A stretch of DNA of 31,873 bases from Caldimicrobium sp964493015 (GCA_964493015.1 CAZBLU010000017.1:1-31873); one strand, 5' to 3'. Shown: positions 1 through 8,274, counted from the stretch's first letter. Notes: generated from the sequence alone by a model not told the origin. A program made the numbers and translations.

Positions 1-438
1 CACTTGAACATATCAGTCGCAATCCCTTTTTAAACAGGGCGGGTTTCAAGTCATTTTTTTTCTTACCCCTGGGTCTATAGGGCGATTATACTTTCAAGTC
101 GCAATCCCTTTTTAAACAGGGCGGGTTTCAAGATAGTCACTTCTTTCCATTTCAATTACATCTTTGATAAATTTAGTCGCAATCCCTTTTTAAACAGGGC
201 GGGTTTCAAGTAAAGGAGGTGGTAAGTATGCTAAAAATTTACATTCATGAGTCGCAATCCCTTTTTAAACAGGGCGGGTTTCAAGATATGAAATTTGGAA
301 AAAAAGATAAAAGTTGTTGCCAATAATACGTCGCAATCCCTTTTTAAACAGGGCGGGTTTCAAGAATTTACTTGAAGATTGGAAATAGAAAAAATCCTTT
401 ATAGTCGCAATCCCTTTTTAAACAGGGCGGGTTTCAAG
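1..438 (-). CRISPR. Type III CRISPR array, six 35-bp repeats, left end cut
   Basis: Six identical 35-bp repeats begin GTCGCAATCCC and end GGGTTTCAAG on the plus strand, at 16-50, 98-132, 176-210, 251-285, 330-364 and 404-438. Five spacers of 47, 43, 40, 44 and 39 bp lie between them; bases 1-15 are the end of a sixth spacer, so the array continues off the left edge. Read on the minus strand, the repeat ends in ATTGCGAC, the form of the 8-nt crRNA 5' tag known from Thermus type III systems. The array is therefore probably transcribed leftward, with the leader on the right and the spacer at 365-403 the newest. All six repeats are identical with no decay, which suggests this is the leader-proximal, active end. 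Cas6 encoded at 4428-5363 is the likely processing enzyme. Confidence 0.97.
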
Positions 439-628
439 AGTAACCCTTTGTAAGCCTCATAAATCAAGCCTTGTGAAAAAATAGTAATAATTTAATTTTA
501 AAAATTGACCCTCTAAAAGCCTTACCATTCCTTGCTTCCAAGCCTTTTTCCAAAGCCAAAAATTAACATCAAATCAATAACTTAGAAAGCCCCATTTTTA
601 CCCTCTAACTGCAATTGATTTTCAATTA

Positions 629-651
629 AGCTGGGGAAAAACTCCCCAGCT
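629..651 (-). terminator. GC-rich hairpin within the leader region
   Basis: A perfect 9-bp stem (AGCTGGGGA / TCCCCAGCT, 5-nt loop) is followed on the minus strand by TTAATTGAAAATC and a second small palindrome (613-627), without a true T-run. It may attenuate or stop read-through from the cas genes, or may be a leader structure. Terminator function is a guess. Confidence 0.35.
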
Positions 652-849
652 AAAAGCCTTGCCAGTCAAAACTTTTAAGCCCCAACAAAAAAGTTGACTA
701 AATAGATATATTTACTATTTTACACTCTTAACGGGCTTGCAATATATCCGTATTCAATTTTCAGAGAACAAGAGGTAACTTGCCTTATTTTACAAGTATT
801 CGGATTATTTATAACACATTTTCGAAAAAAATCAAGGGGGTTAATTTTT

Positions 850-868
850 CGCAGGCTAAAGACCTGCG
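850..868. repeat. REP-like palindrome, copy 1
   Basis: CGCAGG-CTAAAGA-CCTGCG, a perfect 6-bp stem with flanking GGCTAC, lies 18 bp beyond the stop of the last cas2. A related palindrome (GCCCGCAGG / CCTGCGGGC) occurs at 15921-15945, after another gene end. Shared core and intergenic placement suggest a dispersed REP-type element. Neither copy has a T-run, so neither is a classical terminator. Confidence 0.5.
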
Positions 869-885
869 GCTACAAAAATTTGTTT

Positions 886-1134
886 CTAAAAAACAAATTT
901 AAAAGTCTCCCAGAGCTTGCCAAGGCGTAAAATGTCGCCATCCTGGCGAACCCTAAAAACAGCTACCCTGTAATTTTCTCCCTCCTCAAGTAAGGCATTA
1001 ACTATTTTTTGATATTTCTCTTCACTTTCAAAGACACTCCACTGGGCATGAAGCCCTAATTTTTTCAAATTTTTTCTTACCTTGCTTCTTACTCTTTCAG
1101 TTTCATAGTCATAAAGAACAACTCTTAAAGCCAT
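886..1134 (-). CDS. cas2: CRISPR-associated protein Cas2 (first copy)
   Basis: An 82-aa protein of normal Cas2 size. Cas2 is the small ferredoxin-fold subunit that bridges two Cas1 dimers in the spacer-integration complex. The N-terminal strand RVVLYDYE carries the conserved Asp (D9); the middle LGLHAQWSVFES matches the Cas2 second helix/strand region, and VAVFRV is the third strand. It is the last gene of the operon, 10 bp after cas1 and next to the leader. An AT-rich 10-bp inverted repeat (876-885/891-900) straddles its stop codon. It is clearly divergent from the second cas2 at 2029-2289, so the locus has two cas2 genes around one cas1. The assignment is good; whether both are needed is unknown. 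Confidence 0.9.
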   Translation of the reverse strand: MALRVVLYDYETERVRSKVRKNLKKLGLHAQWSVFESEEKYQKIVNALLEEGENYRVAVFRVRQDGDILRLGKLWETFKFVF

Positions 1135-1144
1135 AGTGGTAGCC

Positions 1145-2017
1145 TCATGGGAAGTTTTCTATTTCAAGCAAGAGTTCCTTTAAGAGAGCTATTAAATTGT
1201 CTCTCTCAGAGGCTATCCGTTCTAAAATGGTATTCAAAGCTGTTTTCTTAAGATAAAAGGTCTCCTTTTCTTTGTCAAAATGAGTCTTTAAGAGTTTCTT
1301 CTCCTTTATTAACTCCCCCACAAGATATGTTAAATGAGGCCTTATAACTTCCACAAGGTCTGAGGCAAAGGAAGCATGTTCGCCGCGTTTGGCATGTAAG
1401 AAAGATATATAGGGATCAAATCCCTGAAGAGTAATTAAGCCAAGAGCCAAATTATAGCCCAGGGTATAAACATAGCTCAAGACAGCATTGACCTCATCTT
1501 TTGGAGGGTTATAACTTCTCTCAGTAAAAACAAAATCAGAGCCAGCTATAAGCTCATTCAAGGCAGTATACATTTGACGAGAGGCTACCCCCTCAATACC
1601 AAGTAAACGAGAAAAATCTGGAACTGCATCTGTAGCCCGTTTCAAATTTTCAAGTTCAAGGTCAAATACATACTCAATTTCCAAAATCTTCTTTTTAACA
1701 ATGTATTTAGCAACTTCAAGCCTCTTCTTAAAATAAAGGGAGGCCTGTTTAAGCCGTCTGTTGCGTCCAGAGCTCAAATCTGGTCCAACAATGAGGGCTT
1801 TAATGTTACCCATTTTGCTCAAAAAGATAAGGGGAATGCAATTTTTCGCACATAAAGATATGGCATCTGAAGATATAGTTGCCTTACCATAAATTAAGAT
1901 GCCATCAACATTAGTTAGAGGAAGTGTTGATTTTTTGTCCTTTAAGAGTATTTTCAATCTGTCTGCCTCTTTACCTATATCTACATAGTCACTCATTATT
2001 ACCACAGTTCTTTTCAT
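1145..2017 (-). CDS. cas1: CRISPR-associated integrase Cas1
   Basis: A 290-aa protein (from ATG at 2017), the metal-dependent integrase that inserts new spacers at the leader end of the array. Active-site residues are visible: E142 in LLGIEGVASRQMY, H208 in YISFLHAKRGEH, and D220/E223 in FASDLVEVIRP. The N-terminal beta domain (about 1-75) and helical catalytic domain (about 85-290) are both complete. An upstream in-frame TTG at 2050 lies inside the preceding cas2; the ATG at 2017, giving MKRTVVIM, fits the family better and leaves an 11-bp gap after cas2. Its ribosome site is weak (TTGGTGAA), so translation may be coupled. Confidence 0.95.
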   Translation of the reverse strand: MKRTVVIMSDYVDIGKEADRLKILLKDKKSTLPLTNVDGILIYGKATISSDAISLCAKNCIPLIFLSKMGNIKALIVGPDLSSGRNRRLKQASLYFKKRLEVAKYIVKKKILEIEYVFDLELENLKRATDAVPDFSRLLGIEGVASRQMYTALNELIAGSDFVFTERSYNPPKDEVNAVLSYVYTLGYNLALGLITLQGFDPYISFLHAKRGEHASFASDLVEVIRPHLTYLVGELIKEKKLLKTHFDKEKETFYLKKTALNTILERIASERDNLIALLKELLLEIENFP

Positions 2018-2028
2018 TTCACCAATAG

Positions 2029-2289
2029 CTAAAAAATAAAAATCTTCCAAGGTTCAAGGGGATACCCCTTAAATACTTCTGGAGGGTCAACTGGATAGAA
2101 AAATACTCTATCGCTTGATTTATCTATTAGATTTGCTATTTCGTTATATAAAGATTTAATAACTTTGTAATCGATATCTATGAGATAAAAAGCACTATAT
2201 AAAATTCTGTATCCATATTTTTGTAACATCCTTGATATCTTTAAACGAGTTTTATAGTTAGATATATCATATACTACAAGATAATCCAT
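2029..2289 (-). CDS. cas2: CRISPR-associated protein Cas2 (second copy)
   Basis: An 86-aa protein starting MDYLVVYDISN, the textbook Cas2 first strand with conserved D8. It continues with YGYRILYSAFYL and VFFYPVD as the later strands. The start at 2289 has an AGGAG site 8 bp upstream and overlaps the end of the preceding 234-aa gene by 23 bp; cas1 follows after 11 bp. It is the more canonical of the two Cas2 proteins here. It aligns with the other only at the core (Asp, Gly-Tyr/Leu, Ser-x-Phe and the end K-x-x-x-F), so the two are not a recent duplication. Confidence 0.95.
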   Translation of the reverse strand: MDYLVVYDISNYKTRLKISRMLQKYGYRILYSAFYLIDIDYKVIKSLYNEIANLIDKSSDRVFFYPVDPPEVFKGYPLEPWKIFIF

Positions 2290-2971
2290 AGAGGGAACTC
2301 CTAAAGTTTGTAGGAAAATATCTTTCTATTATTCTTCGCAATTGCCACTTTGCACCTTTCCAGAGAAGATAGGAAATAAAGGCTTTACATATGGAAAGAT
2401 GGTCTTTAATCTTATCATTGAGAAGGAGATCAGAGGTAAATTCAAAGGTAGTAAAGATGAATACTATAGGGAAAAATAAATCATCAAAAAGGTCAGTTCC
2501 ATAGATGAATTCTAAAATTTGGGGATATTCAGAGGGAAGACCAATTTTAGTAAAAAAGAGGCTTATAAGTATTGATGTAGCAATACTATAATAAGTATAG
2601 TTTGTCTTCATTATAGCCTTGACCTCTCGTATAAGTGATGATAGGTTTGATATTTTGGGAGATGAAAAGTGAAATAATTTGTGGTGATAATAATTTAGTG
2701 CAAAGGAGGCAGGTCTATAGAAGTGATCGCTTAAATTTGCGGGATTGATTAGGGCTTGATAGACTTTATTACATATATCTTTTTCCATTACAGGAAAATT
2801 ATGATAGATACGTCTATAACCATTTTTGGTATCTATGAAAATAGTAGGTCTGTATAAAGCAAGTTCTGAGGCTAAATGTTCCTTTTTAAAGGTTATGATG
2901 CAGGCAATTTCTGGATTTGTGGGAGGGACTTTGTCTTCTGTTAGAAAAATCTTGTGGCCCAGATTTTTCAT
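2267..2971 (-). CDS. Unrecognised protein in the CRISPR operon, coupled to csx1
   Basis: I do not recognise this 234-aa protein. Its start overlaps the csx1 stop as ATGA, and its end overlaps the cas2 start by 23 bp, so it is tightly embedded in the cas operon. The first ~50 residues show alternating hydrophobic strands (HKIFLTE, EIACIITF, PTIFIDT), suggesting a small alpha/beta domain. The rest (about 110-234) looks helical and rich in aromatic residues, with hydrophobic runs such as ATSILISLFF and FPIVFIFTTF. It lacks the four-cysteine pattern of Cas4, the R-x4-H motif of HEPN and the Cas1 active-site residues. It could be an ancillary effector, an effector regulator or an adaptation factor; the sequence does not decide. 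Confidence 0.75.
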   Translation of the reverse strand: MKNLGHKIFLTEDKVPPTNPEIACIITFKKEHLASELALYRPTIFIDTKNGYRRIYHNFPVMEKDICNKVYQALINPANLSDHFYRPASFALNYYHHKLFHFSSPKISNLSSLIREVKAIMKTNYTYYSIATSILISLFFTKIGLPSEYPQILEFIYGTDLFDDLFFPIVFIFTTFEFTSDLLLNDKIKDHLSICKAFISYLLWKGAKWQLRRIIERYFPTNFRSSLYGLSCSI

Positions 2972-4431
2972 GAGGAAAGCAAATATTGTTCAATTATTTT
3001 GGAGACCCTTCTATTAGCATAGGATTCTGCATAGCGTAAGAGTATTTGCTCGCCCTCTCCTTTGACCTCGGTTATATTTCTCTCAAAGCCACAATGGGCA
3101 AAAAAGTTCCTTTTTTCAAGATTTTCCTCCACCTCTCCCTTTTCAGACAAAGCAGACTCCCCTGATGCCTCTTGAAGTTTAGCAAAGTAGATTTTTAGAG
3201 GTGAAAATTCTGAAGTAGATCCTCTGGAAGCCTGGCTATGAAGGTTATAATAAAAATTGCGATTAAGTTCATGCCTGAGATAGGGGATGTTAGCAGAGAG
3301 GCCTAAAAGATGATAGAGGCTATTCTTCTCATCAGCAAAGGTATTGCTTAACTCACTTAGGCTTACAGCTTCTCTCTTGGTTATGCCATATTTTCTGAAT
3401 AAATTTATCATACCAATATAAAGAGCAAGCATGGGGAAAAATTTGCGAAGAAGTGATAGATCAAAATCTATGGGTTTAACATAATCCTCTCTTAACTTTT
3501 TCTTAATAGCCTCAACAAATTTATTAATGGTTTCATAGATAGTGGAAAGGTCATCATATTCCCATTGATAAAGAACAAGGGGAGCATTGTTTTTCAGGGC
3601 TGAGTAAAAGAAATAGGCTCGAGAGAGTAGTTCATTAATTCTCGCTTTTAGCTCTGAGTCCTCTATGGCAAAGGCCTGAAAAAGGGGTTTCACTATGTTT
3701 GTGGAGAAGGCATTCTTGAGAGTGTATTGAGTAGGTCTCTCAGGCATGGAAAAGAAGACCAGGGCTTTTAGTTCATAATCTTTATAGATATGATAGGGGC
3801 CCACGCGATTTGTTATGGGTTCTGAAAAGGCAATGAAGACCTTGGGAAGATGCTCCCTTTCATGAAGGAGCATAAGTTTTAGGATGGTGAGAAAAAATCT
3901 CCCAGCTTCAAGGAGGGCTGAGTTGTAGATATTGTGTCCACCTGAAATGTCAAGGTAAATCTCTAAGTCTTGGGGAGGAAGTTGGGATGAGGAGAGGTCT
4001 TTCCCTGCAAAGATATCTTCCCACATTTTAATAAAGATCTCAAGGACTAAATGGTCTAAAGTGGCAAGAAAGGAGAGGCCTTCATATGTGCCCACACTAT
4101 GAATAACTTCAAAGTCTTCAGCAAGTGGGAGATGGGGATGCTCTTTGAAATACGCATGGGGATTAGAGAGATATCCCTGAGGGTCCTTCAATATCTCTTC
4201 AATAGTGCGAGCGATAGTTAGGTCTTTCCTTTTTTCTGAGACATTCTTTTGGAAAAGAAGGCTTACAGGAAAAATAAGCTTGAGAGCACTGGCCATCTGT
4301 AGGGAGTGAAAATAACTCTTTAGGGCATAACCTGAAAGGGAAGTCTCACAAGAAAAGCTATCACCAATAATAAATTGGAGGAGTCTATCAAAGTTGGGAT
4401 CAAGCCTTCCTATTTGATAAATGAGCTTCAT
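2968..4431 (-). CDS. csx1: CARF-HEPN ribonuclease Csx1
   Basis: A 487-aa type III effector, in the cytoplasm, expected to be switched on by cyclic oligoadenylate made by Cas10 and to cut RNA non-specifically. The N-terminal half is a CARF-like ligand domain with the conserved loop LDISGGHN at about 160-167. The C-terminal HEPN nuclease motif is RNFFAHCGFE, with catalytic R441 and H446 (R-x4-H). Between them (about 255-400) is a long helical linker. It follows cas6, whose stop lies at 4428, with an ATGA overlap, and it is coupled by ATGA to the unknown gene downstream. Whether it uses cA4 or cA6 cannot be told from the sequence. Confidence 0.92.
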   Translation of the reverse strand: MKLIYQIGRLDPNFDRLLQFIIGDSFSCETSLSGYALKSYFHSLQMASALKLIFPVSLLFQKNVSEKRKDLTIARTIEEILKDPQGYLSNPHAYFKEHPHLPLAEDFEVIHSVGTYEGLSFLATLDHLVLEIFIKMWEDIFAGKDLSSSQLPPQDLEIYLDISGGHNIYNSALLEAGRFFLTILKLMLLHEREHLPKVFIAFSEPITNRVGPYHIYKDYELKALVFFSMPERPTQYTLKNAFSTNIVKPLFQAFAIEDSELKARINELLSRAYFFYSALKNNAPLVLYQWEYDDLSTIYETINKFVEAIKKKLREDYVKPIDFDLSLLRKFFPMLALYIGMINLFRKYGITKREAVSLSELSNTFADEKNSLYHLLGLSANIPYLRHELNRNFYYNLHSQASRGSTSEFSPLKIYFAKLQEASGESALSEKGEVEENLEKRNFFAHCGFERNITEVKGEGEQILLRYAESYANRRVSKIIEQYLLSS

Positions 4432-5363
4432 GGCAAGCTCACCTCGGTGAGGATTCTATATTTTCCTAAGCCAAAGGAGGTGTTTTTGCCAAGGTGAAGG
4501 AGCTCACCTGCTTTGAGTATACTATAGAAAGGGGCTAAGGGACCTACAAAAGTTACTCTCCCCACAAGGCCCCCAAGAAGCATGCGCCTCCCCTGACGAT
4601 AAGAATACCTCTCCCAGTCCATCCAGTAGAGATTTTCCTCCTTAATTTCTACCTTTTCGGCAAGACTTAGGAGTAAGTTAACTGGTATTTCCGGCAAATG
4701 GGGGTTACAATGAAAATAATAAATGGAAGTAACACGGCGTAAGAGGTTTCTAATTAAATAATGAAACTCAAGCTTTTTCACAAGCTTCCCTTGATAGACA
4801 AGACGAAGGGGAGTAGCAAAGTCTAAGGTTAATTCTTGATCAGGAGGTGAAGCCTCTTTAACTGGTTCCTCAACAGTGATGTTTAATTCCCCTGTAGATA
4901 CACTATAATTATTTATTCTAAATTTTTTATTTCCTTTGCCCACTCCATGTTCACCAGCAAGTTGGAGAGCTAAGACAAAATGGGGCACATACTCAGTTGC
5001 TTTCCCAAAGAGAAGTATTTGTAAAGTAAATGCTTCTCCCTTTTGATAAAGGGTTTTTTGCTCCTCAGGGGGTTCAAGCACATAGGGGTGAGGAATAGAG
5101 GGGTATTTATGGAAATTGAAGGGGAGAGGTTTTGAGGAATCAGGTATAGTCTCAAAGATGTAGGCATAATAACAACTTTGGTAGAGAGGACACTCACGGC
5201 AATTTTTAAAGGTTTTCAGTGCACAGAGGGCTTTACGAAGGGTTCTCCCAAGAACTCCACGAAAGGTAGAACCTTTAAAGGCTGGAAGATAAAGCTCATC
5301 TTCTGGTTCACCTTGGAAGGAGAGTATTCTATAGGGAATAGTTAGCTTTACTTCCTTTTTCAT
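4428..5363 (-). CDS. cas6: pre-crRNA endoribonuclease Cas6
   Basis: A 311-aa RAMP-family endoribonuclease (PF10040-type) that cuts the repeat RNA to give the 8-nt 5' tag. The N-terminal region has FKGSTFRGVLGRTLRK followed by a cysteine set (CRECPLYQSCYYAYIF). The C-terminal glycine-rich loop is LGKNTSFGLGKY, typical of Cas6. I chose ATG at 5363 because it overlaps the csm5 stop as ATGA; an in-frame TTG at 5390 also exists but has no support. As the only Cas6 in the window it should serve the array at 1-438. Confidence 0.92.
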   Translation of the reverse strand: MKKEVKLTIPYRILSFQGEPEDELYLPAFKGSTFRGVLGRTLRKALCALKTFKNCRECPLYQSCYYAYIFETIPDSSKPLPFNFHKYPSIPHPYVLEPPEEQKTLYQKGEAFTLQILLFGKATEYVPHFVLALQLAGEHGVGKGNKKFRINNYSVSTGELNITVEEPVKEASPPDQELTLDFATPLRLVYQGKLVKKLEFHYLIRNLLRRVTSIYYFHCNPHLPEIPVNLLLSLAEKVEIKEENLYWMDWERYSYRQGRRMLLGGLVGRVTFVGPLAPFYSILKAGELLHLGKNTSFGLGKYRILTEVSLP

Positions 5364-6538
5364 AGATCCAAAAATTCTAAAACTACCCAACCAAAGGGTT
5401 CAGCCTGGGAAATGTCCCTTTTATTCAAAGTGGCTACCCAAAAAGTAGTTGCAGAGTCCTTAATAAATTTTCTTCCCCCAGTGGTTTTAACAAGGATTTT
5501 CCTTAAACCCTCAATAGTTACAGCAGAGGCTCCTGAGTGATGCCCTAATTTGAGTAAAAGGGCCTTTTTTTGGTCAAGGGCTTCTTTGTGAGGCCTTAAT
5601 CGTTCTCCCAAGAGTTTCTTTAAGTGGGTAAGTAAGGCTACTTCTTCTCTAAGTATGGCTTTGTAATGGGAGGAATTAAATTTAATTAGTTCTTCCAGTT
5701 TGATTGGGCTAACTATATCGTGATCGTGGGGAGTAACCAGTTTAATCTGGCCCTCAAAGACACTTCCAGGAGGTAAGATCTCTATAGGGACACTAAGGCT
5801 CCCTATGGAACTGGAATTTTGTTTCCTTAGATTCAAGGCAAAGACAATCTCCTTAGCAACCTTGGCCTTAGGTGAAAGGTCTGATACCTTAAGATTTTTA
5901 AAGGGGTCAAGTTTAATATCCTCTTCGCCATTTTTTAGTAAGGTATTTTCAAGTTCCTTAAAGGCTCTTTCTTTCAGGCTCTTATAGCTTCCCTCGTTTG
6001 AAATTTGATCCACTAAACCCTTGATGTGTTTTACTTTCTCTGGAGAGATTTTAGAGGTTTCTTTATATAATCCTTCAAGGTAGCCTGTTCTTAAGGCTCC
6101 CTTAAGGGAGCTTCCTGGAATGAGGGGATCACCTGTAAAAGTATCTTTGAAGTGGCTTCTTATGGCTATAGAGTTGAATTGCTGGTATATGTCTCTCTCT
6201 CTGGTTAGCTTAAGGGTCCGCTCAAAGGCTTGGGTTAATTCTGAGGGGATTTTATAGCAGTTACGGGAGATCTGGATAATTTTAGGCAAAATTCTGTAGC
6301 AATAAAATTTTTGGAGTTTCACCAAGGCCTCAGCACTTGGGGTATCGGCAATCCTCTCAAGCTCCTCTCTTTCAGTAGGACTTAGATTATTCACAAGGTC
6401 TATGAGGTTAAAGGCATATAGGAGATTATTTTGGATGTCTATGGTGACCTGAGTGAAATCAAAGGTCTCGCCAGTGCCAATATGAAGTGGAGTGAGGGTG
6501 GTTAATCTTACATGATAGGTTTTGAAGGGGCTATTCAT
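5360..6538 (-). CDS. csm5: Type III-A Csm complex subunit Csm5
   Basis: A 392-aa Cas7-like RAMP protein that caps the crRNA 3' end of the Csm complex. The N-terminal strand carries the RAMP signature TLTPLHIGTGE. The mid motif DPLIPGSSLKGALRTGYLE is the lid/insert typical of Csm5, and the C-terminus QAEPFGWVVLEF matches the family end. It is joined to csm4 by an ATGA overlap at 6535-6538 and to cas6 by another at 5360-5363, so the genes are translationally coupled. Confidence 0.95.
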   Translation of the reverse strand: MNSPFKTYHVRLTTLTPLHIGTGETFDFTQVTIDIQNNLLYAFNLIDLVNNLSPTEREELERIADTPSAEALVKLQKFYCYRILPKIIQISRNCYKIPSELTQAFERTLKLTRERDIYQQFNSIAIRSHFKDTFTGDPLIPGSSLKGALRTGYLEGLYKETSKISPEKVKHIKGLVDQISNEGSYKSLKERAFKELENTLLKNGEEDIKLDPFKNLKVSDLSPKAKVAKEIVFALNLRKQNSSSIGSLSVPIEILPPGSVFEGQIKLVTPHDHDIVSPIKLEELIKFNSSHYKAILREEVALLTHLKKLLGERLRPHKEALDQKKALLLKLGHHSGASAVTIEGLRKILVKTTGGRKFIKDSATTFWVATLNKRDISQAEPFGWVVLEFLDL

Positions 6539-7476
6539 ACTGCGGCCTCCTCAGGCACTTTAACTGGGATTACTAAGGAATAGCCTTGATGCACAGTATT
6601 TGGCTCTATACTTGAGTGTCCCTTGATGGCTCTCCCCAAGAATAGTCTTTTGTCTGCATCTTGAGGCACATAAATAGCACCTTCCTCTGCCAGAAGAAGC
6701 GGAGCCTTAAAGGGATTTGGGGAGCAACTCAGTTGGTCCCCATGTCTCCCAAACCTAACAAAGGGCTCATAATAAATCCTTTTGTATTTTTCTTTAGGTA
6801 AGTCAGGAAGAGAGGGGGAAAGGGTATAATAGGCGTTGAAGGACTTAACCTTATCATAAAAATCAATTTCTCTCCAAGATAAGACCTCAAATTTACCCAG
6901 GCCTACAGAGGCATCTTTGCCATAGCCTGTGAGCCCAACTCTTCTTAAAGCCTCAATTAAACCCTCAAGAGGAAGCCCATCTCTTAGACCACAAAAAAGG
7001 GCAAGTTCAGTGAGATACCAGATTTTTTTTACGGGGTAGGGGGTAAAAGGAGCCTCTCCAGTTGTGTTCGTTAGGCGATGAATTGAGGCTCTAACCTGTT
7101 CGTCAACTCTTATTATATTTTCAAGCTTCTCAAAAGGGGAGTTGTCCACAAAGTTTAGAGGTAAATCCAGGGGAAAATATTTCTTTTCTTTAAGTTCTTT
7201 TCTTTTTTCTATCAACTTATCTTTTTTTTCATTGAATAAAAAATGCAGAGGGAGAGAGGGGGTCTTTAAATATATCTTCCCCTCAATTACAGGAAAGGCT
7301 GAAGAGACTATGAGAAAGGGAGAAGATGAGTAGTCTGAAAGGAGCACTTCAAGAGATTTCCCCAAGAGCCCTGGATCATAATAAATCTGCCAACAGAGCT
7401 GACCAAAAAGGGTGTCCCCTTTGATAGGTGAGCCAAAGCCAGTTAAAGGCCTTATGTTAATTTGATATATCTTCAA
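6535..7476 (-). CDS. csm4: Type III-A Csm complex subunit Csm4
   Basis: A 313-aa Cas5-like RAMP subunit that holds the crRNA 5' tag and contacts Cas10. Visible are the RAMP start (IRPLTGFGSPIKGDTLFGQL), SIHRLTNTTGEAPFTP in the middle and the glycine loop GLTGYGKDASVGLGKFEV. I chose the TTG at 7476: AGGAGGT lies 6 bp upstream (plus coordinates 83-89 of the 7400s) and the product begins at the family start. A longer reading from a TTG at 7536 would overlap csm3 and lacks a ribosome site. Confidence 0.93.
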   Translation of the reverse strand: MKIYQINIRPLTGFGSPIKGDTLFGQLCWQIYYDPGLLGKSLEVLLSDYSSSPFLIVSSAFPVIEGKIYLKTPSLPLHFLFNEKKDKLIEKRKELKEKKYFPLDLPLNFVDNSPFEKLENIIRVDEQVRASIHRLTNTTGEAPFTPYPVKKIWYLTELALFCGLRDGLPLEGLIEALRRVGLTGYGKDASVGLGKFEVLSWREIDFYDKVKSFNAYYTLSPSLPDLPKEKYKRIYYEPFVRFGRHGDQLSCSPNPFKAPLLLAEEGAIYVPQDADKRLFLGRAIKGHSSIEPNTVHQGYSLVIPVKVPEEAAV

Positions 7477-7513
7477 GGCAAGACCTCCTAAGAGTTCCTC
7501 CTTAATCAAAGAG

Positions 7514-8251
7514 TTAGAAAACCTTGATGTTTTCAAATTTCTCTCTCAAGGCAGGATCAGCAAGGTGGATCTTAATTCTTCCATAGCCCCTTGATCCAGA
7601 GCCTCCAAGATAGTCAAGTTCTAACAGTTTTAGCCCTTTGAGGAGCTCTTCAAAGAGGGCTTCATCACCCTCTGCAAGGACCTTAAAGGTAACCTTAAAC
7701 TCAAATTTTGCCCCTCTTGGGACCCTTTCAGTGAAACGAGGATGCTCCGCCGTGCCAGTTATGCGGTTAATTCTATTTTCTGCCTTAATCTCAGTGTAGG
7801 GGAGATTTCTTTCTCGTAGTTCTTTTCTAAAGGCTTCGGTGAAAAAGCAATCATAAAAAGCAGACCTACAGGGACCTATTTCCTCCAATACCTCTGAACC
7901 AGCTCCAGAGAGCCCAAAAAGCTTTAAAATCGTCTTTGCCTTGTCAACAATTTCCTTGTTCTGGCTATAGTGCTGAAGGAGTTTGTGGGTAGTTAGCCCA
8001 CCATCTCTCTTATCAATTTGATAGGAATAAGAGGCAAGTCCATAATAAAGCTCAAGAAGGGAGCGAGTTTTTCCTTTGATAGAGGAACCAGGTATATAGG
8101 GCTCGTTAGTATAAGGATGCTTAATTACCAAATTGTCTACCCCACCTATGTGCATTTCTGTGTTACCCGAGCCAATGTGTAAACCAGTTAAAAGCTCAAT
8201 TTCACCACTTATGACCTTTATTTCTTTTAGTTTTAAAGGACTAACAGCCAT
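7514..8251 (-). CDS. csm3: Type III-A backbone RNase Csm3
   Basis: A 245-aa Cas7 backbone subunit that polymerises along the crRNA and cleaves the bound target RNA at 6-nt steps. The catalytic aspartate is visible as D39 in HIGGVDNLVIKHP. The RAMP motif GLHIGSGN precedes it, YIPGSSIKGKTRS follows, and the glycine-rich loop is YLGGSGSRGYGRIKI. It starts 23 bp after csm2 with GGAGG upstream. The intact Asp predicts an RNA-cleaving complex, which also limits the time Cas10 stays active. Confidence 0.97.
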   Translation of the reverse strand: MAVSPLKLKEIKVISGEIELLTGLHIGSGNTEMHIGGVDNLVIKHPYTNEPYIPGSSIKGKTRSLLELYYGLASYSYQIDKRDGGLTTHKLLQHYSQNKEIVDKAKTILKLFGLSGAGSEVLEEIGPCRSAFYDCFFTEAFRKELRERNLPYTEIKAENRINRITGTAEHPRFTERVPRGAKFEFKVTFKVLAEGDEALFEELLKGLKLLELDYLGGSGSRGYGRIKIHLADPALREKFENIKVF

Positions 8252-8274
8252 AACTCTACCTCCAAATTAGTTTA

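Larger units (their letters stand above)
439..885 (-). promoter_or_regulatory. Putative CRISPR leader and cas operon 3' region
   Basis: This 447-bp stretch holds no gene. It is AT-rich and separates the last cas gene from the array. AAGCC occurs eight times on the plus strand, at 452, 466, 517, 540, 553, 587, 654 and 677. Two adjacent perfect palindromes lie in the middle: AATTGA-TTT-TCAATT (613-627) and a 9-bp stem, AGCTGGGGA with TCCCCAGCT (629-651). They could end the cas transcript before the array's own promoter. No convincing -35/-10 pair was found for the array itself. Leader status is inferred from the crRNA-tag polarity and position. Confidence 0.6.

Noticed and set aside
228..285. 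A small gene starting at the ATG inside spacer 211-250
   Set aside because: The ATG and ribosome site belong to a CRISPR spacer, and the frame hits a TGA at the end of the spacer.
694..721. Plus-strand promoter TTGACT-N16-TATTTT in the leader region
   Set aside because: It would read toward the end of cas2 in antisense, with no gene to serve; AT-rich DNA gives such matches by chance.
850..868. Terminator of the cas operon
   Set aside because: The hairpin has no T-run on either strand; its similarity to 15921-15945 fits a dispersed repeat better.
2267..2971. Cas4 or a second HEPN nuclease
   Set aside because: There is no four-cysteine cluster, RecB-type motif or R-x4-H motif in the protein.
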